DNA of 64,000 nt from a virus: positions 308,998-372,997 of the IMG/VR virus record IMGVR_UViG_3300018080_008436. One strand, given 5' to 3'. Shown in pieces: positions 21,282 to 31,030 of the stretch. Below the pieces are notes generated by a model that had not been told where the DNA came from, searched no databases, and saw only the letters and a list, made by a program, of their open reading frames with translations. The stretch's first letter is position 1, and each line of letters begins with the position of its first letter. The position numbers and the translations under genes were made by a program.

Positions 21282-22487
21282 TTATACTCCACAACCTATG
21301 TATCTGGAATTATAATCACTATATGTCTCCTGAAGAGACTTCAGTGAAGTCTTGTCTTTGCTTTTAGAGTTATGGCCTTTAAGTTTCGATTCTGCAAAGA
21401 AAAGAATCCATGACTTCAGAAATTCTTCGTCATGTCCAGACCCCTTAATCGTATCCAAGATAACCCCCGCATGACGTACTTCCACTCGATATTCATGGAA
21501 CTGCGCGTCACCGTATTTTGATTTTACAACACTTCTATAAAACTGGACAAGTGATTTAGAGTCTTTCATCGGCTCTAAAGACTTGAATGTTTCGAATTTT
21601 GCTTCTACGTTTTTCTGGGGAACTCTCTTTCTCTGTTTAGTTTCCTTCACCAGATTGTCATCTTTTGGTGAGAGGTTTGCCTCAAGTTCTTTATGTTCTT
21701 CTCTGGTATTTTTTTTAGGAACCAACTTATTATAAACACCTAATGGCAAACGATCATAAAAATGCTCATCTTCTTCCAAACCTTCATAGGCGTTCATTTT
21801 GGAAATTCTGCTGTTCAGTCCATTTAGATATTCTTTATACCCAACGCTTTCATTCCATCTTTCTAACTTAGCCTGAACATCAGGATGCATTTTCCCAACC
21901 ATTCGATCAACGAATTGGCAAAACGATTTGCGAACATCATGGATCGATGACTTATCTCCACTTTCAGAAAGGATTTTGAGCATACTCATGACCATGTTTT
22001 TGGTAGGGGCGATGATTTTTCTGATAGTTTTCGGAGTAACTACTCCTTCAGTATTGTAAAATTTCCATAAACCAATGTCCCTCTCAAGAATGAACATATA
22101 GTTTCTTGGAAAGCCACATTTCCAAACATAGAAAATGTTGTTCTCATCAAGTTCATTGATTCGTTTGACAATATTACCAACATCTTTATTTGCCTCTTTC
22201 CCTTCCATCCTGTATTTCACTGGATGACAGTTCTCCAGAAGCAGAACAGGATTGACAGGTATGTTTGTGTAAATCCTTCTTTCTTCTGACGCATCATAAT
22301 ATTTTGAATCTTTCTTGTAGTACATTTTATTAGATATGATCTGATCAAAGATGACCAAAGAAAGTTTCGTTAAGGTGGCGGGATATAAGCCAGCGTAACA
22401 ACTCAGAAGATTCAAATTACATAGCTTGTAATTATTCTGATGTTCTGTTAGCTTATTTCTCGCTTCGTTTTTCGCTTTTGTAGCCAT
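21282..22487 (-). CDS. hypothetical protein in the replication operon, 401 aa
   Basis: Not recognised. Start at ATG 22487 with GAGG upstream; the frame could extend to a TTG. The N-terminal half is globular (NLLSCYAGLYPATLTKLSLV, IFYVWKCGFPRNYMFILERD). A Lys/Glu-rich low-complexity linker follows around 260-300, then a second globular part (VQFYRSVVKSKYGDAQFHEY). Placed between the adenine methylase and the helicase-loader candidate, so an origin-binding or initiator role is possible but unproven. Confidence 0.68.
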   Translation of the reverse strand: MATKAKNEARNKLTEHQNNYKLCNLNLLSCYAGLYPATLTKLSLVIFDQIISNKMYYKKDSKYYDASEERRIYTNIPVNPVLLLENCHPVKYRMEGKEANKDVGNIVKRINELDENNIFYVWKCGFPRNYMFILERDIGLWKFYNTEGVVTPKTIRKIIAPTKNMVMSMLKILSESGDKSSIHDVRKSFCQFVDRMVGKMHPDVQAKLERWNESVGYKEYLNGLNSRISKMNAYEGLEEDEHFYDRLPLGVYNKLVPKKNTREEHKELEANLSPKDDNLVKETKQRKRVPQKNVEAKFETFKSLEPMKDSKSLVQFYRSVVKSKYGDAQFHEYRVEVRHAGVILDTIKGSGHDEEFLKSWILFFAESKLKGHNSKSKDKTSLKSLQETYSDYNSRYIGCGV

Positions 22488-22494
22488 AGGAGCC

Positions 22495-23835
22495 TCATCT
22501 TGCAATAATAAGGTACTCTACCCCACGTTCCACATATTTGTGTCCATCATCCAAGTAGTTCTCGAAGAAATGGTTGGCATCAACTTTATTCTTGCCTTTT
22601 CTGTACTGGTAGGTAATCGGAACCTCTATTACTTTTATGTCTGTTTTTCCAGCATTCCTGATGGTCGATGTGATAGTGTCAATATCTGCATATGAAGAGT
22701 CATTGTAGCTTAAAATCCATGTTTTGAATTTCAGACATAGACTCAATAAATACTCAAACTCGGCCTGATATCCCTTCTTGTTTGAGAACCTTTTTGAACC
22801 TTTCTGTATGTGCTCTAAGTCTTCCAACTTTTCCTCATATAAATATTCTTCCAAGAACCTGTATAAGGTGGAGTAGTCGCTACTAGCCCCACCATAAGGG
22901 GGATCTAAGTAAATCAGATCTGCATTAATAATCCCCCCTTCTAATAATTCTACAACATCCGAATTGAAAACCAAGCTTTCTCCAGAAGAAAGAACAGAAT
23001 TAAATTTCCCCAACTGTATGTCAATGTCGGTAATTTCCTTCCCTTTGTTCTTGTCATGCTTTAGTCTATGTTCTAGATCCGCAATGGTTTGCCCCTGATA
23101 ATACCTACCGCCAAGGAAGCAATGTCGGTTGATATGATTTTCCATAGCCATCAAAGAAAATGCGCCTTTGTATTTCTCGCACATTTCGTTCATTGCGGCT
23201 TCAAACATAATCTCATTATTGTCATCCCGTCTCTTTCTGGTGGTATCTCTCCATTTCTCGGTCCAGAATGATTTTCCAACTTGATGGGTGGACCTTAATT
23301 TCTTCAGATCTTTGCCATAGACAGAGAAATTACTGTTTGGGATGCTTGCCAAAGTCGCTTTGTTAAGAAGATCAATCCCGCAGTAAAACTTCTGTCCACA
23401 TAATATCTCTACATTCCTTCGATAGCGATCAAGGAATCGACATTCTTTCTCTGTAAAGAACTTGCCTTTATAGTTGTCGAGAACAAACGTTCTGCAACCT
23501 TCTGGTTGGTTTTGGCATAAGAATCGGATGTCGTCTTTGGTAACGGGCATAGTGGCGTTTTCCAAAAGACAAACTGCTGTAATGGACGAAGAAGTTAAAA
23601 GATCATTGCAGATAACTTTCTTCCCCATAGCTTTGAAAAGAAGAGATACCATAGCGCTCCCGCTGAAAGCATCGAACGCGCTGTCGAATTCAATACCTTC
23701 ACTTTCTATGGTATCCCAAATATGTAACAGGAGCCTTCTCTTGCTTCCAACGTAATTACTTGGGAGAGAAGAGATGTTTTTGACAATAGATTTTTTATCC
23801 CTGTCATTCTGCAACACTGCGAAAAAATCATCCAT
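22495..23835 (-). CDS. D12-class DNA adenine-N6 methyltransferase
   Basis: 446 aa. NYVGSKRRLLLHI (motif X), FDAFSGSAMVSLLFKAMGKK (motif I, SAM binding), VICNDLL and DLIYLDPPYGG (motif IV, catalytic DPPY) are in the order of Dam/D12 enzymes. The target-recognition region between them is long (about 200 residues). Likely protects phage DNA from restriction or marks it. The recognition site cannot be read. No restriction partner is adjacent. It is the first gene after a sigma70-like promoter. Confidence 0.9.
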   Translation of the reverse strand: MDDFFAVLQNDRDKKSIVKNISSLPSNYVGSKRRLLLHIWDTIESEGIEFDSAFDAFSGSAMVSLLFKAMGKKVICNDLLTSSSITAVCLLENATMPVTKDDIRFLCQNQPEGCRTFVLDNYKGKFFTEKECRFLDRYRRNVEILCGQKFYCGIDLLNKATLASIPNSNFSVYGKDLKKLRSTHQVGKSFWTEKWRDTTRKRRDDNNEIMFEAAMNEMCEKYKGAFSLMAMENHINRHCFLGGRYYQGQTIADLEHRLKHDKNKGKEITDIDIQLGKFNSVLSSGESLVFNSDVVELLEGGIINADLIYLDPPYGGASSDYSTLYRFLEEYLYEEKLEDLEHIQKGSKRFSNKKGYQAEFEYLLSLCLKFKTWILSYNDSSYADIDTITSTIRNAGKTDIKVIEVPITYQYRKGKNKVDANHFFENYLDDGHKYVERGVEYLIIAR

Positions 23836-23867
23836 GAAACGCCTCGTAAAATAATGTACTTCATTGT

Positions 23868-23895
23868 ATTATACTCTGGGATCTTGGAAAAACAA
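23868..23895 (-). promoter_or_regulatory. sigma70-like promoter
   Basis: Minus strand TTGTTT (23895-23890), 16-nt spacer, TATAAT (23873-23868), 33 nt before the ATG of the adenine methylase. It lies in the only gap between the helicase and replication genes. Confidence 0.6.
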
Positions 23896-23902
23896 GAAAG
23901 AC

Positions 23903-25453
23903 TTAGATATCAAAGATGGTAAAATTCTTACCTGTATCCATGATCTCATCTATTTCCCCCAATATATAGTCATCGCCAGCGGAATTAATGAGATTAAATC
24001 TCTCTTCAGCTTTCAGGAGTTTCTTCACCTTATTATTCTGTTTGGTAAGAAATCTGGCTTTGTGGTTATAAGTAACAACAATAGATTTGTCTCTGGGATT
24101 TGCAGAACCTCTATCTGGTCTGAGAGTCCTGCCAACTCTTTGATAGACTCTGGTTGCAGATGCACCACCTCCAGCAAGCAAAGCGGCATCAAGTGTAGGA
24201 ATGTCCAAACCCTCATCTGCAAGAGTAGTTGCAATCATGCACATGATATTTTTATCTCGCAGATCTTGGATACATTGTCTACGTTTTTTCCCTGTCATCT
24301 TCCCAGTTACAAATGGAGTATTTGGGATAAGTTTCTTCAATGCCTCTCCATGATGATAATGCTTAACAAGAATTAACGTACTGAGATCTCTGCTGATAAG
24401 ATGATTGGCTGTCCTGGCTACATGAGCATGAAAAGCATCATTCTTTGTTACACATTTTGAATAAACGGACGAGAATGTTGATGGTACACTATCATGATGA
24501 ATGGGATCAAATAATATATATGGAGTGAGAAGATATCCATGGTCAATTAGGTATGATGCGCTAATGTCAACAATCTTCTTGCCAAATAAGCCCTGTAAGA
24601 CGATCTCTGCGTTATCTTCCCTATAAGGGGTAGCCGTACCGCCAAAGCGCCAGTAAGCGTTTGGAGAGGCCCCTATAACGTCTCTACAGATCTTTGAACT
24701 GGCATGATGACTTTCATCAAGGTATAAGCCCTTTGTGGCTCCTAGAAGCTTTCTAATGGCTTTATTTTTATCATGTGAGAGAATATCGTTGTCATCCCAT
24801 ACATCTTCATTATCAAACATATAGTCGCTGATCTTAAAAACGTCCTCTTCATGAAGACTTCTGACCACAGATTGAATCGTACAAACATTTATATCTTTGA
24901 TATCAAAATTTCCTGCACCAATTCTTCCGATTGGAACGTTCAGAGTGGAAGATAGGGTGTCGTAAGCCTGATCAAGCAAATCTCTTGTTAGAACGTAGAA
25001 CATAAATGGAGCAGTTTTGATTTCGCCAATAAGCTGAGACACCATCATAGTTTTTCCGCCACCTGTAGCGACTTTAAGTATCCCTCTAGTTCTACTCAAA
25101 GCTCTGCTAATAGTGAAATCCTGATAGTCTCTTTGTTCAAAACATTTAGGGGGTTGGAATTCAAGGAATGGGATGTTCTTTTCAGGAGCAGACCTAATGT
25201 CGTCCTTTTTATGAGGAATGTTGTATTTATTCAATACATTTATCACTAGAGACAACATTCCCGTAAGGAATGACTGTCCTTTATTTTTGTGATAAAACCT
25301 TATACGGCCATCCCATTTCTTATCTTGATAAGATTTAGCGAATGGAGCGGCAGGAGAGAAGTACGAAAGATGTCTATGAAGTTCATCTTGTACGTAGTCT
25401 GGTAAATGTCCCACAATTTTCGAATTTGCATTTCCGATCAGTATTTTTACCAT
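23903..25453 (-). CDS. UvsW/RAD25-like superfamily II helicase
   Basis: 516 aa. Motif I ATGGGKTMM, motif II LYLDESHHAS (DESH), motif III GGTATPYRED and motif VI YQRVGRTLRPD. TLADEGLDIPTLDAAL precedes motif VI. The ~110-residue N-terminal domain before the Q-like FTISRALSR fits UvsW of T4, which resolves recombination and R-loop intermediates. A role in switching from origin- to recombination-dependent replication is inferred. No strong Shine-Dalgarno site before ATG 25453. Confidence 0.87.
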   Translation of the reverse strand: MVKILIGNANSKIVGHLPDYVQDELHRHLSYFSPAAPFAKSYQDKKWDGRIRFYHKNKGQSFLTGMLSLVINVLNKYNIPHKKDDIRSAPEKNIPFLEFQPPKCFEQRDYQDFTISRALSRTRGILKVATGGGKTMMVSQLIGEIKTAPFMFYVLTRDLLDQAYDTLSSTLNVPIGRIGAGNFDIKDINVCTIQSVVRSLHEEDVFKISDYMFDNEDVWDDNDILSHDKNKAIRKLLGATKGLYLDESHHASSKICRDVIGASPNAYWRFGGTATPYREDNAEIVLQGLFGKKIVDISASYLIDHGYLLTPYILFDPIHHDSVPSTFSSVYSKCVTKNDAFHAHVARTANHLISRDLSTLILVKHYHHGEALKKLIPNTPFVTGKMTGKKRRQCIQDLRDKNIMCMIATTLADEGLDIPTLDAALLAGGGASATRVYQRVGRTLRPDRGSANPRDKSIVVTYNHKARFLTKQNNKVKKLLKAEERFNLINSAGDDYILGEIDEIMDTGKNFTIFDI

Positions 25454-25466
25454 TGAAAGTCATCTT

Positions 25467-25679
25467 TTATTTATCTATTCTGCAAATTCTACCAACACAA
25501 TTGCAACCTGAAGGTTTCTCTTCTGGAGGGTTGTCAACCAAAACAACAACCATAGCCCCTTCGCATTTAGGACAGATTGTTGAGGTGTTGTCTACATGTC
25601 CGCACATAGCACATTTCTTCATTGAACTGATAACAGTTGGTCTGGTTGGTTCGGAATGTCCTCTTTTAATCATACTCAT
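25467..25679 (-). CDS. small zinc-ribbon protein, 70 aa
   Basis: KKCAMCGHVDNTSTICPKCEG gives a classic double CxxC zinc ribbon, and a second Cys cluster (CNCVGRIC) is near the end. Family not recognised. ATG 25679 overlaps the upstream stop (ATGA). It lies between the UvsW-like helicase and another zinc-ribbon protein, so a nucleic-acid role is likely but unproven. Confidence 0.7.
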   Translation of the reverse strand: MSMIKRGHSEPTRPTVISSMKKCAMCGHVDNTSTICPKCEGAMVVVLVDNPPEEKPSGCNCVGRICRIDK

Positions 25680-26065
25680 AGTGAATTTTCCTTTAAAAAC
25701 TTTTCCACTATGTTATTATACCCAAGTTTATACATTTCTTCCTCCACAACAGGATCTTTTGTAGGTATTTTACCATCGCTGATGTAATCTGTCAACTCAT
25801 CCAGAGATTTCTCAATGGCTTTCTGAAAGTAGACAGTATTCATGATCCCACATTTTTTACAGTAGTATTCAACAGCGATATCACCAAAGTTCCTGGCATT
25901 CAGGCAAACAGATATTTGTCGGACCCCATTCTCTTTGATTCTCTTTCTACAGGTTGGGCATTTTACTAGCGCCCAATCTGGAATCCCCATTCCCTCTGAC
26001 ATTTTTTGATGGAAATCAAGAAGCCCATCCCTCATGTCCTTCTCTTCATAAAAATTACTTTCCAT
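25676..26065 (-). CDS. zinc-ribbon protein, 129 aa
   Basis: The start is taken at ATG 26065 (MESNFYEEKDMRDG). Upstream in-frame sequence overlaps the previous gene and would need GTG. KCPTCRKRIKENG and YYCKKCGIMNTVYF give a CxxC...CxxC ribbon of about 30 residues spacing. The C-terminal 50 residues are helical. Function unknown. Overlaps the upstream gene by 11 nt. Confidence 0.7.
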   Translation of the reverse strand: MESNFYEEKDMRDGLLDFHQKMSEGMGIPDWALVKCPTCRKRIKENGVRQISVCLNARNFGDIAVEYYCKKCGIMNTVYFQKAIEKSLDELTDYISDGKIPTKDPVVEEEMYKLGYNNIVEKFLKENSL

Positions 26066-26297
26066 CTTCCTGTTTTTCGGCCCCGTTTTGAGTTTCTTCA
26101 GTTTCCCCACTGTTTTCTTCTACTTGCACTTGCGCTTCTTTGATCAACCTCTCTTTCTCTCGTTTGAGATTGGCGAGAACTCTACCCAAGTCTCTATAAG
26201 CAAGCACTTCCTGCCCATTAAGCAGTTTGCTGTCGATTTTCTCAACATCTCTTATCAGAGAGTCAAGAACGTTAACATTTTTCCATAAATCACTCAT
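26055..26297 (-). CDS. hypothetical protein, 80 aa, helical
   Basis: Not recognised. Almost entirely predicted helix (VLDSLIRDVEKIDSKLLNGQ, RVLANLKREKERLIKEAQVQ) ending in an acidic Glu/Gln-rich tail. It overlaps the stop of the metalloprotease-like gene by 8 nt and the next gene by 11 nt, so it is part of a coupled series. Confidence 0.68.
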   Translation of the reverse strand: MSDLWKNVNVLDSLIRDVEKIDSKLLNGQEVLAYRDLGRVLANLKREKERLIKEAQVQVEENSGETEETQNGAEKQEDGK

Positions 26298-28260
26298 TTT
26301 TTTGTCCCTCCAGTTCTTCTATGACACTGTCAATAATATCTTTGAAAAGTATCGCAATGTTGTAGTTCTCAGGTGTTACCTGTCCTCCGACTTTATCTCT
26401 GATCATTTCGTCAATAGAGATTCCTGACTTCAGTTCGAACTTAATTTGCTCACTATGAGCTTGTCTTTCATCCTTATCTGTAAGATACAGATACCAATAC
26501 TTATCACGATCAGTGTCTTTAAGCTTTGGATCTTTATTATACTGATTTTCGTGCTCTGGATTTGTAATTGAGAACAAATTATGCGCATATTCATGAACCA
26601 GAGTAGAAGCCTGTTCCGCAGGAGAGGGCATGTCAACCGTATCAATTGCGATCAATGGAGGATTAACAAAGATGCCCTTGGCAATCTCATATGGAGCTTC
26701 GATTTCAGACTTCTTAAACGACTCTGCGCTCATGAATCCCCCTTTGATTCCCTGACCAAACAACATCTCAACAGGGCCAACAACAACGTTCAGATTCTCA
26801 AATGAAACTTCCCTTTCTTTAGCCAATGGCTCAAGAAGTTCACAAGCATCATAATAATCTTTTAGATCCCTAAGATGAAAAGAGTCTCCATCTCCAATCC
26901 TGATACTTCTGGAGTTATGATCACTACGAAATTGAGGTTTATCTTTCCCCTCTGGAACTTCAGTTTCGTTGAAGTATCTGACTTTTGCCAATTGTGTAAG
27001 ACGATCTTTATCACCTTTCACCATATTGACATAAGAATGATCATCTGACTTGATGTCAATCGTATTGGTATAACGATTGTATCTCGTAATGAGTGGGATG
27101 GTTACTGGATGGAAGAACTTCCTCCAGATTTCTTCTCTAACATAGACAGGAGTCTCGATAATAACAAACTTAGTTTTGGTATTATAATCAATGACTCTGA
27201 ACCATGGGATCTGTCTATCTGCACTTAATTTTCCATTTCGAATCATAGATGAAATATTAATAGGGAATTTATCATCGGTTTTAAATGACACATAGTATGG
27301 TGTCTTCGCAGGGTTCTCATGCCCATCCTCTTCAAATGAATAAGCAATCTTCATCAACTCATTGGCAGACCCGATAAGCTGATGGAAGTTCCCGACATTT
27401 TTAATGAAGATGTTGCTGATCTCTTCAAAGGTCCAACCAAGTTTCAAAAACCTTTTGATAGCAAAAAGAAAAGCGTCTCTATGTGCTTGTGGTGCATCTT
27501 CGGCATAATCGCCAAAAACAGAAGGGTCAAAGAAGTATTCCCGATAACCATTCAGGATATGCCATTCCTTTTCTGGGGCTGATGGTTGAGGATCGCTACC
27601 GATATTAATTAAAATAAAGGGAGCCTTCTGAGAGAGAAGATTCTCAGGCTTATCCCGCTTACGTCCATCAATGTCTATCTCTTCATAAAAATTAATCCCT
27701 TTGGTATCATGTGGAGAGACATAGCCCCCAAGAACAGTACCTTCTCGATCATCCTGGGTTCTCATTTTTAAGTGGGGAGGGAGGGCCTTCGCAACAGATG
27801 GCATACGATTGAGATTAACCTCAATGATTGGAATCCTGTCAACGTTTTCTCCACCAAGATCTTTATGGATTAGATCCTTGATATTTTTGAAGCCATCAAG
27901 ATACCGTACTCTTAAAGATGAGAAGGGCGATCCATAAATGATAGGTTCTTTTGAGTAAGTTCCAAAAGTCTCAACGACCTTATCTTTGATCTTGTCAAAG
28001 AGTTCTTCAAACTGATAGTTAGTGAAATAATCTTTGTTGATAACATAGAACCTTCCAGAGTCGATATCATAACAGACCTGTAGAAGGTGTTTGGCATCGA
28101 ATCCCTTGAACTGCTCCTTAAGAAGCTCCAAGGCGGTTTTTGCATTCATGCTGACAGGAGCACGAAAAATTCTGGATTTGTGGTTTTTAGTTGGTAATGA
28201 CGCAAAATAACTAACGATTTGGTTTCTTAGATTCGAGGTAGTCTGTTGCTTCGATGTCAT
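26290..28260 (-). CDS. HExxH zinc metalloprotease-like protein
   Basis: 656 aa from ATG 28260, 50 nt inside the previous gene. A start at 28152 is also possible. TLVHEYAHNLFSITNPEHE near residue 575 is a zinc-protease HExxH helix, with a downstream Glu/His cluster (DERQAHSEQ) that could supply the third ligand. The large N-terminal part is not recognised (FYVINKDYFTNYQ, GGYVSPHDTKGINFYEE). Without a signal peptide it should act in the cytoplasm or the virion, for example in prohead processing or host-protein cleavage. Inference only. Confidence 0.7.
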   Translation of the reverse strand: MTSKQQTTSNLRNQIVSYFASLPTKNHKSRIFRAPVSMNAKTALELLKEQFKGFDAKHLLQVCYDIDSGRFYVINKDYFTNYQFEELFDKIKDKVVETFGTYSKEPIIYGSPFSSLRVRYLDGFKNIKDLIHKDLGGENVDRIPIIEVNLNRMPSVAKALPPHLKMRTQDDREGTVLGGYVSPHDTKGINFYEEIDIDGRKRDKPENLLSQKAPFILINIGSDPQPSAPEKEWHILNGYREYFFDPSVFGDYAEDAPQAHRDAFLFAIKRFLKLGWTFEEISNIFIKNVGNFHQLIGSANELMKIAYSFEEDGHENPAKTPYYVSFKTDDKFPINISSMIRNGKLSADRQIPWFRVIDYNTKTKFVIIETPVYVREEIWRKFFHPVTIPLITRYNRYTNTIDIKSDDHSYVNMVKGDKDRLTQLAKVRYFNETEVPEGKDKPQFRSDHNSRSIRIGDGDSFHLRDLKDYYDACELLEPLAKEREVSFENLNVVVGPVEMLFGQGIKGGFMSAESFKKSEIEAPYEIAKGIFVNPPLIAIDTVDMPSPAEQASTLVHEYAHNLFSITNPEHENQYNKDPKLKDTDRDKYWYLYLTDKDERQAHSEQIKFELKSGISIDEMIRDKVGGQVTPENYNIAILFKDIIDSVIEELEGQKNE

Positions 28261-30322
28261 ATTCAATTCTCGCTTTGAACTCGCCCAAATTCCACGAATC
28301 TGGATCAACGGGTTCGTATGTTTTGCCGTTAAGTATCAACTTATAGTTGAATATTGCTATCGTTGTTGGCCAACTCTTTCCATTGTACTGATTACACATT
28401 CCAAGACCATGAATCCAAGCGGAAGCTTCTGGTTCGTTGTATCCCTGGTCCATTAAACCTGAGAATCCAACAGCATAACAGCCGAATCGGATTGATGGAT
28501 AATGTATATGCCCAATAAATGTGTTATGACCTAACGATCTTGACGCTTTCTCCAATTTGTTTCCATTTTGGTTGTAAAAGGTCATGTCGCCATGTATGAA
28601 CTTGGCGCTACCTATTTCCAGTACATTCTTAAGATAAGTTATCTCGTATCCAGAATTTGTCAAGTCGCAAATGAACTCAACATTGAGAATTGAGTTCAAT
28701 TGAGGGTATTTTTTTATGAAATCCTGGGCAAATCGCTCATGGTTACCTGTAATCGCATGGCGTTCCTTTGCCCATTTTGCCATTCGTTTCATAATATAGC
28801 TGGTTCTTGCCCCTTCGTTCAAATAATCACCAAAAATTACATGTCCTTTGTCCAGATCATGGTGGTTAATTGCCTTGGCATCAAAAAAGTCTCCAACATT
28901 AACTAATACATCTGGTTTGTAATCTTTACATACTTGTTCCTGGAGATCAAGCACATTAGCGTCATGACTTGGAGCATGCATGTCAGCCGTCACAAAAATC
29001 TTTTTACTTGGTTCATGTACGCCTTTTGAAGAAATGATTTTGTCGAAATACGAAGTGTAGTATTCGCCATTTATTTGCTGAACCAAACATGGTACAACAG
29101 TATGATCCCCATCTTCATTTACATGAACAATCAGAATCCCCTGATTCCAAATCTCATATTTATGCTTTTGCTTTCTATACTTAGAAAACCCATCATGATA
29201 GGCGACTTTCACAGTCCTTCTGTCTTGAAAGTCAATCTGTTTGATAGTTCTAATTATGTGTTTCTCGCATAATGATCCAGGAGACATGAAGAAATGGGAA
29301 GATCCATCAGATGCGGCTTTAGAAACAACCTCTTGTCGATGACAGTTCACAATCATCTTGCCTGCAAAAATCTCGTTATCAAGGTTTTTAATAGAGGTTG
29401 AGACATAATCAGTGATCATATCCTGATTACTTACGGTCAGGTCATGTCCTAAATTAATATCTTCTCTAATAATTTTATAGCTAAAGTTATGGGAGAACCT
29501 TTTCTTATGAACAAACTTGAGTTCTTCTGTTTTAGCAAGAACAATTAAGTTCTCCACATCTCCCCACTTAAAGCTAATCTCATTATCGTCATCTAGAATA
29601 TGACCTATGTGAATGACATTGTCTGCGTCAAAGAAATCGTTGACATTATTAATTAGATCAAGCATCTTTCTCTTAGTATGCTTGCCATGAGAGTCACCAA
29701 CAACGATATAGGTTCCTTCATCAAGTTGGATCGATTCCTCATTTCCCAACCCATATTCATCAAGGTCTTGAGTTGCGAGGTCTTTAATCTCTGTAAAACA
29801 GATGGGAAGGTCTTTTTCTTGAAGGTTGATCCTTTCCAAAAAGTCGTCTTTTCTCATCTCTTTAATTCGACAGTAATTATGTCTACTCAAAGAGACCATC
29901 GCATTAACTAGATGCTGAATCAGTTCTTCATTACTTTTGGCTTCCTCATCCTCACCTTTTTCATTAGCATGGAAAGTTGCCGCATGCCATGCTTTCCAGT
30001 CTGTATTCTGTGCTTTCCTTTCAACAGAAGAGACAGTTCTCTCCATCTTCTCTGCTATAAAAGGGTATGATTTTTCAGAATCTAGATACGTATGGAGACG
30101 CAACATATCCTGTTGACTCCATACGCTTCGTCTATTTATGGGGTCGGTATTTTCTTCAGTATCATCGAAGAAATGTTTCCAATTTACTCTACTAAATTTT
30201 CTTCTGGCCGCATCACCACTACATCTCAGTTCCTCCCCGATCTCTGGCCATGTTTTTCCTTGATTAACTCTCAGTTCATACAATTGTTCGGTGTTGTCAT
30301 TAGTCCAAAAAGACACGCTCAT
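28211..30322 (-). CDS. Myb-like HTH plus tandem metallophosphoesterase protein
   Basis: 703 aa. Two SANT/Myb-like repeats at about 1-50 and 65-110 (WTNDNTEQLYELRVNQGKTW; WSQQDMLRLHTYLDSEKSYP). Then a degenerate metallophosphoesterase half (VVGDSHGKH, IGHILDDD, no GNH). The second domain, from about 445, is complete: TADMHAPSH, VGDFFDAKA, ITGNHERF, IHGDM, GHIHYP. The predicted activity is a phosphodiesterase or nuclease guided to DNA by the HTH repeats (inference). GGAGA lies before ATG 30322. First gene after the promoter at 30355-30382. Confidence 0.78.
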   Translation of the reverse strand: MSVSFWTNDNTEQLYELRVNQGKTWPEIGEELRCSGDAARRKFSRVNWKHFFDDTEENTDPINRRSVWSQQDMLRLHTYLDSEKSYPFIAEKMERTVSSVERKAQNTDWKAWHAATFHANEKGEDEEAKSNEELIQHLVNAMVSLSRHNYCRIKEMRKDDFLERINLQEKDLPICFTEIKDLATQDLDEYGLGNEESIQLDEGTYIVVGDSHGKHTKRKMLDLINNVNDFFDADNVIHIGHILDDDNEISFKWGDVENLIVLAKTEELKFVHKKRFSHNFSYKIIREDINLGHDLTVSNQDMITDYVSTSIKNLDNEIFAGKMIVNCHRQEVVSKAASDGSSHFFMSPGSLCEKHIIRTIKQIDFQDRRTVKVAYHDGFSKYRKQKHKYEIWNQGILIVHVNEDGDHTVVPCLVQQINGEYYTSYFDKIISSKGVHEPSKKIFVTADMHAPSHDANVLDLQEQVCKDYKPDVLVNVGDFFDAKAINHHDLDKGHVIFGDYLNEGARTSYIMKRMAKWAKERHAITGNHERFAQDFIKKYPQLNSILNVEFICDLTNSGYEITYLKNVLEIGSAKFIHGDMTFYNQNGNKLEKASRSLGHNTFIGHIHYPSIRFGCYAVGFSGLMDQGYNEPEASAWIHGLGMCNQYNGKSWPTTIAIFNYKLILNGKTYEPVDPDSWNLGEFKARIEYDIEATDYLESKKPNR

Positions 30323-30354
30323 ATAAATTTCTCCACAAGAAATGATATACTATA

Positions 30355-30382
30355 ATTATAGCCAGCAATCCGCCGACTACAA
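30355..30382 (-). promoter_or_regulatory. candidate promoter between structural and replication operons
   Basis: Minus strand TTGTAG (30382-30377), 16-nt spacer, TATAAT (30360-30355), 33 nt before ATG 30322. The -35 overlaps the stop codon of the upstream serine-rich gene. The -35 is a weak match. Confidence 0.5.
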
Positions 30383-31030
30383 GCAAAAATACGAAAATTC
30401 AACAAAACCCATTTCCTCAGGTACATTTTCATATCTAACAACAAACCCATTTTCGAGCAATTCATAGACATAAAGTCTTGGAAAATCGAATGGGCCTGGA
30501 TACTCGTTTGAAGTTGTGCTACTGTCACTACTTAAAGATTGGCTTGAACTACTGGATGAGTCTTTTGAGCTAGAACTGGACGTACTGTCTGAACTAGGAG
30601 TATCTTCGCTACTGGTGCTGGAAGAATCTAATGAGCTTGAACTAGAGGAATACTCTTGTGAGCTTGAACTAGGAGATCCTAAGCTACTTGAAGAAGATTC
30701 GCTTGCCTCTGTTGAGCTACTACTGCTTGATGAGTCTTTTGAGCTTGAAGAACTGGATTCAGTAGAAAGTGAAATTGAAGTAAGACTGGATTCAGAAGTT
30801 GGGCTTGATGAGCTTGATGAAGATATTCCCCCTATTGATAAACTTGATTCACTAGAAGAACTATATTCAATAGCTGGATTATAAATAGGTATAGAGGCCC
30901 ATGTGATAATGGCACTCGTTATAGGATAACCAGTTATGATAGTAATATATCCATCTCCTGAACCAGCGTAAGCCTTCTTTCCTGTCAGGGGATAGTTATC
31001 AGATCTTCTTAAATCGTATCGTCTTATCAT
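30377..31030 (-). CDS. serine-rich structural-type protein, 217 aa
   Basis: A short beta-like head (1-55; YITIITGYPITSAIITWASI) and a C-terminal head (about 180-217; RLYVYELLENGFVVRYENV) flank roughly 115 residues that are mostly Ser with Asp, Glu and Thr. No signal peptide. Last gene of the long structural run; its ATG overlaps the 2638-residue gene (ATGA). Probably a small fibre or decoration protein. The serine tract matches those of its neighbours. Confidence 0.72.
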   Translation of the reverse strand: MIRRYDLRRSDNYPLTGKKAYAGSGDGYITIITGYPITSAIITWASIPIYNPAIEYSSSSESSLSIGGISSSSSSSPTSESSLTSISLSTESSSSSSKDSSSSSSSTEASESSSSSLGSPSSSSQEYSSSSSSLDSSSTSSEDTPSSDSTSSSSSKDSSSSSSQSLSSDSSTTSNEYPGPFDFPRLYVYELLENGFVVRYENVPEEMGFVEFSYFCL

